7,304 nt of DNA from Nitrospinaceae bacterium. GTDB taxonomy: Bacteria; Nitrospinota; Nitrospinia; Nitrospinales; VA-1. Shown here in pieces: positions 1-5,225 of this stretch (positions within the stretch are counted from its first letter, which is position 1; each line of letters opens with the position of its first letter). Both the position numbers and the translations under genes were made by a program. The notes below the pieces were generated by a model. That model saw only the letters and a program-made list of their open reading frames with translations, was not told where the DNA came from and ran no database searches. The stretch lies in contig JAJDBA010000004.1 of NCBI GenBank assembly GCA_029261675.1, forward strand, positions 1-7,304, written 5' to 3'.

Positions 1-1
1 T

Positions 2-727
2 CCCGCGCCCGCCTACTGGGATGATCATAAACGAAATAAACCTCAGCAACCAGTAAGTGGTGTGAACTGGCATGACGCTAAAGCCTTTTGCGGTTGGGCG
101 AACAAACGCCTGCCTACTGAAGCAGAATGGGAAAAAGCCGCACGTGGACCCGATGGTTTCAAATACCCCTGGGGAAATGATTTAGATGCCAGTAAAGCAA
201 ACTATGGACGTAAGGTTGAAGTTACCGCAAATGTCGATGCTTACCCAGAAGGAAAAAGTCCATACGGCATTTACAACATGGCAGGAAACGTTTTTGAATG
301 GGTAGCCGACTGGTATGACCCAAACTATTACAAAACCACCAAGCAAACCGTTAATCCTAGTGGTCCGCAAGAGGGAGTTTTCCTGAGTAATACAGGTACA
401 TACATTGACCGAATTGCAGTGGGTAAAAAACGCGTGATTCGTGGTGGTTCTTGGTATGCCCCAGCAGAAAGTGTAACCAACACACACCGTTTCTGGAACG
501 ATCCTATGAACAATTCATATGGTGTGGGATTGGGTTTTCGATGCGCTCGTTCTGTGGAAGATGATTCCATGCTTCAGGCACGAACCTTCTACATGGACGC
601 TCTGATTCATATGGGTGCAGAAAAGTATCCGCAAGCTATGAAGTCCATTGAAAAAGCTTTGAATCAAGATGCTACAAATCCGGAATACCTGAAACTCAAG
701 GAGATGATTGGAAGACAGGTTCAATAA
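2..727 (+). CDS. FGE-sulfatase-fold (SUMF1-like) protein with C-terminal TPR-like tail, 5' partial
   Basis: The reading frame is open from base 2, so the start and any signal peptide lie outside the window; the GTG at 62 is internal, because the residues before it (PAPAYWD) match the third paralogue at 2017-2889. Hallmarks of the FGE-sulfatase domain (PF03781) are visible: GVNWHDA, NKRLPTEAEWEKAARG, YPWGN, NMAGNVFEWV, RGGSWYAP and a closing GLGFRCAR at about 527-550. In true formylglycine-generating enzymes a CxxxxC pair lies between GGS and GFRC; here that stretch reads THRFWN with no cysteine, so sulfatase activation is unlikely. After the fold come about 58 residues with a helical, TPR-like pattern (YMDALIHMGAEKYPQAMKSI). 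By eye it is roughly 60% identical to the gene at 2017. It probably acts in the periplasm or at the surface, by analogy with its exported paralogues. Family placement is confident; function is unknown. Confidence 0.9.
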   Translation, partial: PAPAYWDDHKRNKPQQPVSGVNWHDAKAFCGWANKRLPTEAEWEKAARGPDGFKYPWGNDLDASKANYGRKVEVTANVDAYPEGKSPYGIYNMAGNVFEWVADWYDPNYYKTTKQTVNPSGPQEGVFLSNTGTYIDRIAVGKKRVIRGGSWYAPAESVTNTHRFWNDPMNNSYGVGLGFRCARSVEDDSMLQARTFYMDALIHMGAEKYPQAMKSIEKALNQDATNPEYLKLKEMIGRQVQ

Positions 728-739
728 CAATTTGTCTTA

Positions 740-784
740 TCGGCCTTTAGAGGTAAGGGTAGTTTCCCTTCCTCTAAAGGCCGA
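740..784. promoter_or_regulatory. Long intercistronic hairpin
   Basis: A perfect 14-base inverted repeat (740-753 with 771-784, TCGGCCTTTAGAGG and its complement) encloses a second 5-base stem (755-759 with 766-770, AAGGG/CCCTT) and a 6-base loop; T754 is bulged. It starts 12 bases after the stop at 725-727 and ends 31 bases before the next start. No T-run follows on either strand, so a classical Rho-independent terminator is not supported. An mRNA-stabilising or processing hairpin inside the operon, or a partial terminator, is more likely. The structure is certain at sequence level; the role is inferred. Confidence 0.75.
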
Positions 785-815
785 AAGGATTACTTAATAA
801 AACAAAACACTAAAG

Positions 816-1196
816 ATGATGCGAATACAAGATTTTTCAAACAAATCAAACTTGATAACTTTATTTTTGTTTTGGGTTGTTTTAACCATGGTCATACCTG
901 TTCCAGGTTTCGGAGAGGACCATAAAAAGGAAAACGCTTATGCCAGAACAACTGAAGCGAGGATAGCAGTAGAAAAAGCTTGGGACACTTATCATGATGG
1001 GGCCTTGGGAGGAACACTTCAATCCCCCAAAGCGCAAACAAAACTGGAAATGAACCTTCACAAATCACGAGCTTTACTGGCAGAAGCATACGATGCAGAA
1101 GATAGAGGGGATATAAAAACAGTAGATAAATTGGTTTACAAAATCATGCAAATCACTACAAGTGTCATCACTGAAAGTCAGGAGCCTAAAAAATGA
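816..1196 (+). CDS. Small secreted helical protein, function unknown
   Basis: A 126-residue protein that I do not recognise. Residues about 12-33 form a hydrophobic stretch (NLITLFLFWVVLTMVIPVPG) followed by FGED, read here as a signal peptide or N-terminal anchor. The rest is hydrophilic, has no cysteine and looks mostly alpha-helical: roughly residues 42-63 and 72-122 could form a helical hairpin. No catalytic or ligand motif is visible. Two ATG codons in tandem (816 and 819) could start it, and the Shine-Dalgarno is weak (TAAAG just upstream). Its stop overlaps the start of the next gene as ATGA, implying translational coupling with the FGE-fold protein at 1193; a partner role for that protein is an inference from this. 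It is real on grounds of a signal-like N-terminus, operon placement and the overlap. Confidence 0.75.
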   Translation: MMRIQDFSNKSNLITLFLFWVVLTMVIPVPGFGEDHKKENAYARTTEARIAVEKAWDTYHDGALGGTLQSPKAQTKLEMNLHKSRALLAEAYDAEDRGDIKTVDKLVYKIMQITTSVITESQEPKK

Positions 1197-1987
1197 AAAT
1201 TGTAAATTTGACATTTCTAATATGCATGATTATGTCAGGATTAAGTCTTCCACAGATGGTTTATGCCAATTCTCTAAGTTTAAACGATAGAGACAAGTCA
1301 AAAATGGTTGTCATTCCCGCTGGGGAATTTTTCATGGGTAGTAAAAAAGAAGAAGGAAGACCGGATGAACAACCTCAAAAAAAAATATCTCTTGATTCCT
1401 ATGAAATAGATGTACATGAAGTGAGTAATGACCGTTATCTTAAATTCATCCATGCAACGAGCCGCAAAGAACCTCCTAATCCATATTCAGAAGGATTGCT
1501 TTCGGCAGTAACTGGAATAGAAAATTTGCCCGTCGTTCAAGTGACTTGGTACGACGCGGTGGATTATTGCCGCTGGGCTGGAAAACGTTTGCCCACTGAA
1601 GCACAGTGGGAAAAGGCTGCCCGTGGTGATAAAGGCCTTATTTACCCATGGGGTTCTGAACCTCCTTCAAACAAACACGTCAATTTTCAAAAAAATTGGG
1701 AAGGAACCCAGACACTCTGGCCCGTAGACACAGATAATGAAACAGCGTCTCCCTTTGGCTTAATGGGAATGGCAGGAAACGTTCGCGAATGGGTGCAGGA
1801 TTGGTACTCCCCAGAATATTTTGAAACCGCTCCACAAAAAAATCCGCAAGGCCCACAGAATGGGATTCTAAAAGTTATCAAAGGTGGATCCTGGCACAGT
1901 TTCAAAGCAGATTTACGAACTGCCTCAAGAGGAAAAGGCGGGTTTGCTTTAAAGACAGATGGAATTGGATTTCGTTGCGCCAGATAA
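1193..1987 (+). CDS. Exported FGE-sulfatase-fold (SUMF1-like) protein without catalytic cysteines
   Basis: 264 residues. A type I signal peptide is visible (MKIVNLTFLICMIMSGLS, cleavage probably after VYA at about 25). The FGE-sulfatase domain follows: MVVIPAGEFFMGS at 38-50, SYEIDVHEVSNDRY at 69-82, GKRLPTEAQWEKAARG at 130-145, YPWGS at 151-155, MAGNVREWVQDWY at 193-205, KGGSWHS at 230-236 and GIGFRCAR at 257-264, where the protein stops. The region matching the copper-binding CxxxxC of genuine FGE reads FKADLRTASR, with no cysteine, so formylglycine generation is not expected. It is more divergent than the two flanking paralogues and has no TPR-like tail. The start is supported by AGGAG at 1180-1184 and an ATGA overlap with the upstream gene. 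It likely acts in the periplasm as a structural or binding protein; the exact role is unknown. Confidence 0.9.
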   Translation: MKIVNLTFLICMIMSGLSLPQMVYANSLSLNDRDKSKMVVIPAGEFFMGSKKEEGRPDEQPQKKISLDSYEIDVHEVSNDRYLKFIHATSRKEPPNPYSEGLLSAVTGIENLPVVQVTWYDAVDYCRWAGKRLPTEAQWEKAARGDKGLIYPWGSEPPSNKHVNFQKNWEGTQTLWPVDTDNETASPFGLMGMAGNVREWVQDWYSPEYFETAPQKNPQGPQNGILKVIKGGSWHSFKADLRTASRGKGGFALKTDGIGFRCAR

Positions 1988-2004
1988 GTGCAATACCAAC
2001 AACT

Positions 2005-2010
2005 CAGGAG
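2005..2010 (+). promoter_or_regulatory. Ribosome binding site fixing the start at 2017
   Basis: CAGGAG lies 6 bases before the ATG at 2017. An upstream in-frame ATG at 1975 would overlap the previous gene by 13 bases and put a non-signal-like segment before the hydrophobic stretch, so 2017 is preferred. Confidence 0.75.
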
Positions 2011-2016
2011 ATAATT

Positions 2017-2889
2017 ATGAATTACAGAAATTATCGTTACCCCATAAAATATTTTATCTGTTTGGTTGTTACGGGGTTCATGGCAACGATTAATCCGATA
2101 AAGGTAATCGCCCAAACCGTTGCTCCAGAAAAAATGGTGTTGGTAAATGCAGGGGGTTTTGTGCGTGGTATCGATAAGACCTCATCCAATAAAAATGGGT
2201 TATTGAAAAATGCATTTAGTGATGAAGGTCCTGCAAAAATGGTTTACCTGCCATCCTATTTCATCGACAAGTATGAAGTTTCTAATGCCGAATACACTGA
2301 GTTTATAAAAGCAATCGATTATCCGGCTCCCGCTTATTGGGACCATCATCAACTCAATCAACCAAACCAACCTGTAACAGGAGTGAACTGGTACGATGCG
2401 AATTCTTACTGCCACTGGACCAACAAGCGTCTACCCACAGAAGCAGAGTGGGAAAAAGCAGCCCGTGGTCCCGCAGGTTCAACTTACCCTTGGGGGAATG
2501 AACTGGATTTTGACAAAGGAAACTTTGCAAAAGGTCAAACTGGACAAGGACATATAACTTCTCCGGTAGATTCCCATTCTGAAGGGAAAAGTTACTACGG
2601 AGTCTATAACATGGCGGGGAACGTCTTCGAATGGGTCCAGGATTGGTATGCCCCAAACTACTACAAAAAGTCTAATAGTGTCCGAAATCCCAAGGATCCG
2701 AAATTTGGATTAATAGGAACGGAAAATACATTGCTGGAAAACAGTATTACAGGAAAAAAGAAAGTGATTCGTGGAGGTTCCTGGTTTGCTCCACCTCAGA
2801 GCATCACTACTACACATCGTTTTTGGAATAATCCATTGAACAACTCTTATGGAGTTGGGTTGGGTTTTCGTTGTGCACGTGATATGTAA
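2017..2889 (+). CDS. Exported FGE-sulfatase-fold (SUMF1-like) protein, tail cut off by a stop codon
   Basis: 290 residues from the chosen ATG. The N-terminus is a signal peptide (YFICLVVTGFMATINPIKVIA, cleavage near 32). Domain landmarks: PEKMVLVNAGGFVRG at 37-51, YFIDKYEVSNAEYTEF at 81-96, GVNWYDANSYCHW at 122-134, NKRLPTEAEWEKAARG at 136-151, YPWGNE at 157-162, NMAGNVFEWVQDWYAP at 198-212, RGGSWFAPP at 252-260 and GLGFRCAR at 281-288. As in its paralogues, the catalytic CxxxxC of true FGE is absent (THRFWNNP instead). It is the closest relative of the partial gene at 2-727, which continues past GFRCAR into a TPR-like tail. Here TAA at 2887-2889 stands exactly where that gene has GAA, and the matching tail resumes in the same frame at 2902. 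Exported; function unknown. Confidence 0.9.
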   Translation: MNYRNYRYPIKYFICLVVTGFMATINPIKVIAQTVAPEKMVLVNAGGFVRGIDKTSSNKNGLLKNAFSDEGPAKMVYLPSYFIDKYEVSNAEYTEFIKAIDYPAPAYWDHHQLNQPNQPVTGVNWYDANSYCHWTNKRLPTEAEWEKAARGPAGSTYPWGNELDFDKGNFAKGQTGQGHITSPVDSHSEGKSYYGVYNMAGNVFEWVQDWYAPNYYKKSNSVRNPKDPKFGLIGTENTLLENSITGKKKVIRGGSWFAPPQSITTTHRFWNNPLNNSYGVGLGFRCARDM

Positions 2890-2901
2890 AACGGACCAAC
2901 C

Positions 2902-3060
2902 ATGAAAGCTCGATCCTTATATATGGATGCTTTAATTCAAATGGGGGCAGAAAAATATGAAAAAGCCCTTAAATCAATTAGTAATGCTTTGGAATCCAGC
3001 CCAAAAAACATGGAATACCAGAATCTCAAGAAGTTAATTTTAAAAACAATTGCACCCTAA
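2902..3060 (+). CDS. 52-residue TPR-like ORF: detached tail of the preceding FGE-fold gene
   Basis: The ORF begins with ATG 12 bases after the stop at 2887-2889 and lies in the same reading frame. The product (starting MKARSLYMDALIQMGAEKYE) aligns without gaps to the C-terminal tail of the protein at 2-727: 26 of 48 residues are identical by eye, including YMDALI, MGAEKY and KSI. It is an amphipathic, TPR-like helical pair with no signal peptide of its own. On its own it would stay in the cytoplasm, unlike the exported full-length form. The upstream sequence ACGGACCAACC offers only a weak ribosome site, so expression would depend on re-initiation or stop-codon readthrough. It may be a functional split cistron, or a remnant left by a recent nonsense mutation. 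Confidence 0.6.
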   Translation: MKARSLYMDALIQMGAEKYEKALKSISNALESSPKNMEYQNLKKLILKTIAP

Positions 3061-3099
3061 TTTTTACATTTTTAGTTTTATCAAATATAGGAAATAATT

Positions 3100-3453
3100 A
3101 TGAAACGCAATGTTCCAACTTTGTTAATACTCTTTCTTGCCATCTTGGCAAGTGCCTGTGCGGTGGAACCTAGAAAGAAGGTCCCAGAACAATTCCTGGG
3201 CGGTCAAGCCAAGTTTCATGAGGTTTGTGCTAATTGTCATGGTCCAGATGCACTGGGTGGTAACAGGGCACCCAACCTGATTCAGGAAAGATTTTCTCCT
3301 TCAAATTATTCAAATGAAAGTTTTACTGGGATCATTATAAATGGTTCCAGTTCAGGCGCTATGCCTTCTCAGAAGGGAAGAGTATCAGAAAAGGAAATTA
3401 GGGCAATTATTAAATATATTAGATATGTACAACAAGAGGCCGGATTAACTTAA
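3100..3453 (+). CDS. Monohaem c-type cytochrome, predicted lipoprotein
   Basis: 117 residues. The N-terminus is a lipoprotein signal: a hydrophobic run (LLILFLAILASAC) with lipobox-like LASAC, making Cys20 the lipidated residue; the -3 position is Ala rather than Leu, so lipidation is likely but not certain. The haem c motif CANCH is at 43-47, followed by GPDALGG and APNL as in class I cytochromes. The probable sixth ligand is Met88 in GSSSGAMPS. The C-terminal helix (EIRAIIKYIRYVQ) is typical of the fold. It would carry electrons while tethered to a membrane. The start is supported by AGGA at 3089-3092, 7 bases upstream. It lies 39 bases after the 52-codon ORF and 27 before a second cytochrome; the two cytochromes may act in series or be alternative carriers. 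Confidence 0.92.
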   Translation: MKRNVPTLLILFLAILASACAVEPRKKVPEQFLGGQAKFHEVCANCHGPDALGGNRAPNLIQERFSPSNYSNESFTGIIINGSSSGAMPSQKGRVSEKEIRAIIKYIRYVQQEAGLT

Positions 3454-3480
3454 TAAATATTCTGGGATTTTGGAGAAAAA

Positions 3481-3948
3481 ATGATTCATATAAAGTCTTT
3501 GGCACCCGTGCCGGTTTTTGTTTTTTTATTTTTATTGTTTTTTTTCAATAGTGGCATAAACTCTGTTTTTGCTAAAGAGTGTCCGCAAAAAAGGAAAACC
3601 CTTACAGCCCCTAAACAATATCTGGAAAAAGTGAATCCGCTTCGCAATGAACCTCGTTTCATAAAAAAGGGTAAAGTACTTTCCCATATCAAGGCAAAAC
3701 CCATTGCTTGCAAGCAATGCCATGGGATGAACGGGAATGGACAAGGAGCTATGTCACCTAATTTGAACCCCAAGCCCAGAAACTTCACCTGCAAACAAAC
3801 AATGGAACAAATTTCGGACGGCCAGTTGTTCTGGATTATTAAAAACGGATCTAAGGGAAGTTCTATGCCCGCATATTCCCATTTGTCAGATCGGAAAATT
3901 TGGCAACTTATTCACTATATTCGCTCATTAACTCAAGTAAATTCATGA
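3481..3948 (+). CDS. Exported monohaem c-type cytochrome
   Basis: 155 residues. A signal peptide with a very hydrophobic core (VPVFVFLFLLFFFNSG) probably ends near VFAKE at about 29-33. A linker of about 40 residues precedes the haem domain. The haem motif CKQCH is at 77-81, followed by GMNGNGQG, the classic glycine-rich CxxCHGxxGxG run; then PKPRNFTC at 97-104, DGQLFWIIKNGS at 113-124 and Met129 in GSSMPAYSHL as the probable sixth ligand. The closing helix is IWQLIHYIRSL. Two further cysteines (34 and 104) lie outside the haem motif. The ribosome site GGAG at 3472-3475 lies 5 bases from the ATG. Its stop overlaps the next start as ATGA. It is a periplasmic electron carrier; its redox partners are unknown. 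Confidence 0.92.
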   Translation: MIHIKSLAPVPVFVFLFLLFFFNSGINSVFAKECPQKRKTLTAPKQYLEKVNPLRNEPRFIKKGKVLSHIKAKPIACKQCHGMNGNGQGAMSPNLNPKPRNFTCKQTMEQISDGQLFWIIKNGSKGSSMPAYSHLSDRKIWQLIHYIRSLTQVNS

Positions 3949-4214
3949 AAGGTCTTTGGCAATCAATATTTACTTTGACCTTTTTCGGATTGTTTTTGGC
4001 GGGGTGTCTTACAGAGAAAAAATATGAGGCTTACACAGACACAAAAAGCAAAGGAAAAAAACTATTCTTAAAAGACGTGCAATCTTGCCAGGCTTTCTCC
4101 AATGAAAAAATAAAGAGAAGTGAAGGCAGCAAGGGAGCAGGAGAACTACTGCGCGAGAAAAATTTTATATTCATAAGTTGCATGAAAAGAAATTATTGGG
4201 TTCTAAAAAAATGA
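3945..4214 (+). CDS. Small lipoprotein with two mature-chain cysteines
   Basis: 89 residues from ATG 3945, chosen because this ATG overlaps the cytochrome stop (ATGA) and begins a clean lipoprotein signal: SIFTLTFFGLFLAGC, with lipobox LAGC and lipidated Cys21. An upstream in-frame ATG at 3900 would bury that signal inside a longer chain. The mature part is basic and holds Cys48 (VQSCQAF) and Cys79 (FIFISCMKRNYW), which could form a disulfide in the periplasm. The segment KGKKLFLKDVQSCQAF faintly recalls the start of a small cytochrome c, but there is no CxxCH, so it binds no c-type haem. No named family is recognised. Its place between a cytochrome and a TPR protein, with overlaps on both sides, suggests fixed stoichiometry with them. 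Confidence 0.8.
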   Translation: MKGLWQSIFTLTFFGLFLAGCLTEKKYEAYTDTKSKGKKLFLKDVQSCQAFSNEKIKRSEGSKGAGELLREKNFIFISCMKRNYWVLKK

Positions 4215-4699
4215 GAATAAATACCAATGAAAAAAAAGAGAGGAAAATGGGAGGATGGTTAATTATTACGATCTTCTTATTTTTGTTTTTCTGTGAACGA
4301 ACATGGGCCATTCAGGAAAACCCAATCAAACTTCCAAAAGAGGAAGGTTCTAAAAGCTTTGACCTGGAAATTAGTCAAATCAATCAACAAGGAATTGAAC
4401 TGTTTAAGAGAGGAAGTTTCGAAACAGCCATTGAACAATTTAATAAAGGGTTGAACCTTGCAGAACAATTAAGAGATCCAAGCAAGGGCGTTCTATATTT
4501 CAATCTGGCTCTCAGCCTCCATATGTTGGGGAGCCATGAAGAGGCAACGAAACAATTCTACTCATCCCAACGATTTGCCAGAGGGAATCTAAAGATTCTG
4601 GATTCTGAGTTGCTGAAAATGCATGAATGTGGCTTTAACCCAAGTATTCCCTGCGGAAAGAAAGTGCCGCCTGCGATGAATATAGAGGGCTCACATTAA
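4211..4699 (+). CDS. Exported TPR-repeat protein
   Basis: 162 residues from ATG 4211, chosen for its ATGA overlap with the lipoprotein stop. An in-frame ATG at 4247, with GAGAGG three bases upstream, is a fair alternative giving a shorter signal peptide; the in-frame ATG at 4178 lies inside the previous gene and is unlikely. A basic n-region (KKERK) is followed by a hydrophobic core (GGWLIITIFLFLFF), with probable cleavage after TWA at about 33. Two TPR units follow at roughly 54-87 (INQQGIELFKRGSFETAIEQF) and 93-126 (VLYFNLALSLHMLGSHEEA). The C-terminus has Cys140 and Cys148, a possible disulfide. TPRs bind other proteins, so this may organise the exported products of the operon, of which it is the last gene. 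Confidence 0.87.
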   Translation: MRINTNEKKERKMGGWLIITIFLFLFFCERTWAIQENPIKLPKEEGSKSFDLEISQINQQGIELFKRGSFETAIEQFNKGLNLAEQLRDPSKGVLYFNLALSLHMLGSHEEATKQFYSSQRFARGNLKILDSELLKMHECGFNPSIPCGKKVPPAMNIEGSH

Positions 4700-4755
4700 T
4701 CAAAGTTAATTGAGAAGAAAGTTGGGTCTAGCCTGTAGTTACTAAGACGAGGGCT

Positions 4756-5034
4756 TTATCTTACGGTGTCGATGCCAACTTCAAGGTTATCGTCCCATCC
4801 ATCGGGTAACATTGAATCCAGGCCTTTGTCTCGTCGAGTTTGGGAAAGGTTCCTCATATAATGGGAGTTACATTCAATGCAGAACCACCCTTCTCCTGAG
4901 AAAATCCAGCATTCATCTTCTACCCATTCATATGCTTCTTCTTCGCTGTCGCACCATCCTCCGTTCTCAGAACAGTTGTCGGCTACTCGGGCATTGCATA
5001 CCACTGAAAACTGATTATTTCTCTCGACAAACAA
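4756..5034 (-). CDS. Small acidic cysteine-rich protein, possible zinc ribbon
   Basis: 92 residues on the minus strand, starting with TTG at 5034. Evidence that it is real: AAGGAG sits 6 bases upstream (5041-5046); the composition is protein-like and acidic; and six cysteines are arranged as C13, C21, C28, C42 and a C52xxC55 pair with His58 nearby. The middle (GGWCDSEEEAYEWVEDECW) recalls the short 'W..s.eEA..W' pattern seen after the first metal knuckle in small zinc-ribbon proteins, but I cannot name a family. There is no signal peptide, so it is cytoplasmic. It is convergent with the upstream operon (56 bases between the two stops) and divergent from the dehydrogenase. A plus-strand frame over the same DNA (4812-5177) lacks such features. 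An N-terminal frameshift is possible (see findings). Confidence 0.72.
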   Translation of the reverse strand: MFVERNNQFSVVCNARVADNCSENGGWCDSEEEAYEWVEDECWIFSGEGWFCIECNSHYMRNLSQTRRDKGLDSMLPDGWDDNLEVGIDTVR

Positions 5035-5040
5035 TGTGGG

Positions 5041-5047
5041 CTCCTTT
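5041..5047 (-). promoter_or_regulatory. Shine-Dalgarno for the minus-strand TTG start
   Basis: Read on the minus strand, AAAGGAG lies 6 bases (CCCACA) before TTG at 5034. It is the strongest ribosome site near this gene. It favours TTG over an out-of-frame ATG at 5053, which has no ribosome site. Confidence 0.7.
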
Positions 5048-5081
5048 TTCCATTAAAAATAATTCAGAACTCAACAGTCCA

Positions 5082-5111
5082 ATTATATCTAAATTTTACT
5101 ATCACAATCAA
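5082..5111 (-). promoter_or_regulatory. Candidate sigma70-type promoter for the minus-strand gene
   Basis: On the minus strand, TTGATT (5111-5106) and a perfect TATAAT (5087-5082) are separated by 18 bases. Transcription would begin near 5075, giving a leader of about 40 bases before the TTG start. The stretch is AT-rich, so chance matches are possible. Confidence 0.4.
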
Positions 5112-5165
5112 CCCTGGCGAAAATACAAAGTCCCACGTTTATATTCATACGCTAAAACCAAAATC

Positions 5166-5174
5166 TGGTATAAA
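5166..5174 (+). promoter_or_regulatory. Candidate extended -10 element upstream of the dehydrogenase gene
   Basis: TGGTATAAA matches an extended -10 (TGnTATAAT-like) about 50 bases before the start at 5226. No convincing -35 lies at the usual spacing (TTCATA at 5144-5149 is 19 bases away). This is a weak call in AT-rich DNA. Confidence 0.25.
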
Positions 5175-5225
5175 TAGTAAAGGTTTACTAAACCCATATA
5201 TCACTTATAAGGAAATATAAAAATC

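Noticed and set aside
740..784. Rho-independent terminator
   Set aside because: No T-run follows the stem on either strand; kept as a hairpin of unknown role.
1687..2115. Minus-strand frame of 142 codons spanning the junction of two FGE-fold genes
   Set aside because: It is antisense to well-supported coding sequence on both sides and shows no motif.
2..2889. Annotating the three FGE-fold genes as formylglycine-generating enzymes / sulfatase activators
   Set aside because: The CxxxxC active-site pair is missing in all three and no sulfatase is present; only the fold name is justified.
3486..3794. Minus-strand frames opposite the second cytochrome
   Set aside because: Their poly-Lys/Asn content is simply the complement of the Phe/Leu-rich signal peptide; no independent support.
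3900..3944. Upstream ATG for the small lipoprotein
   Set aside because: It would put 15 residues before the lipoprotein signal and lies deep inside the cytochrome gene; ATG 3945 with the ATGA overlap is better.
4022..4110. Third cytochrome c in the lipoprotein gene
   Set aside because: The KGKKLF...SCQAF stretch has no CxxCH, so covalent haem attachment is not possible.
4178..4210. Upstream ATG for the TPR protein
   Set aside because: It lies inside the lipoprotein gene and lengthens the n-region of the signal peptide; 4211 or 4247 is preferred.
4812..5177. Plus-strand frame of 121 codons
   Set aside because: It overlaps the minus-strand cysteine-rich gene, has no domain pattern or signal peptide, and its composition looks like an antisense reading of that gene.
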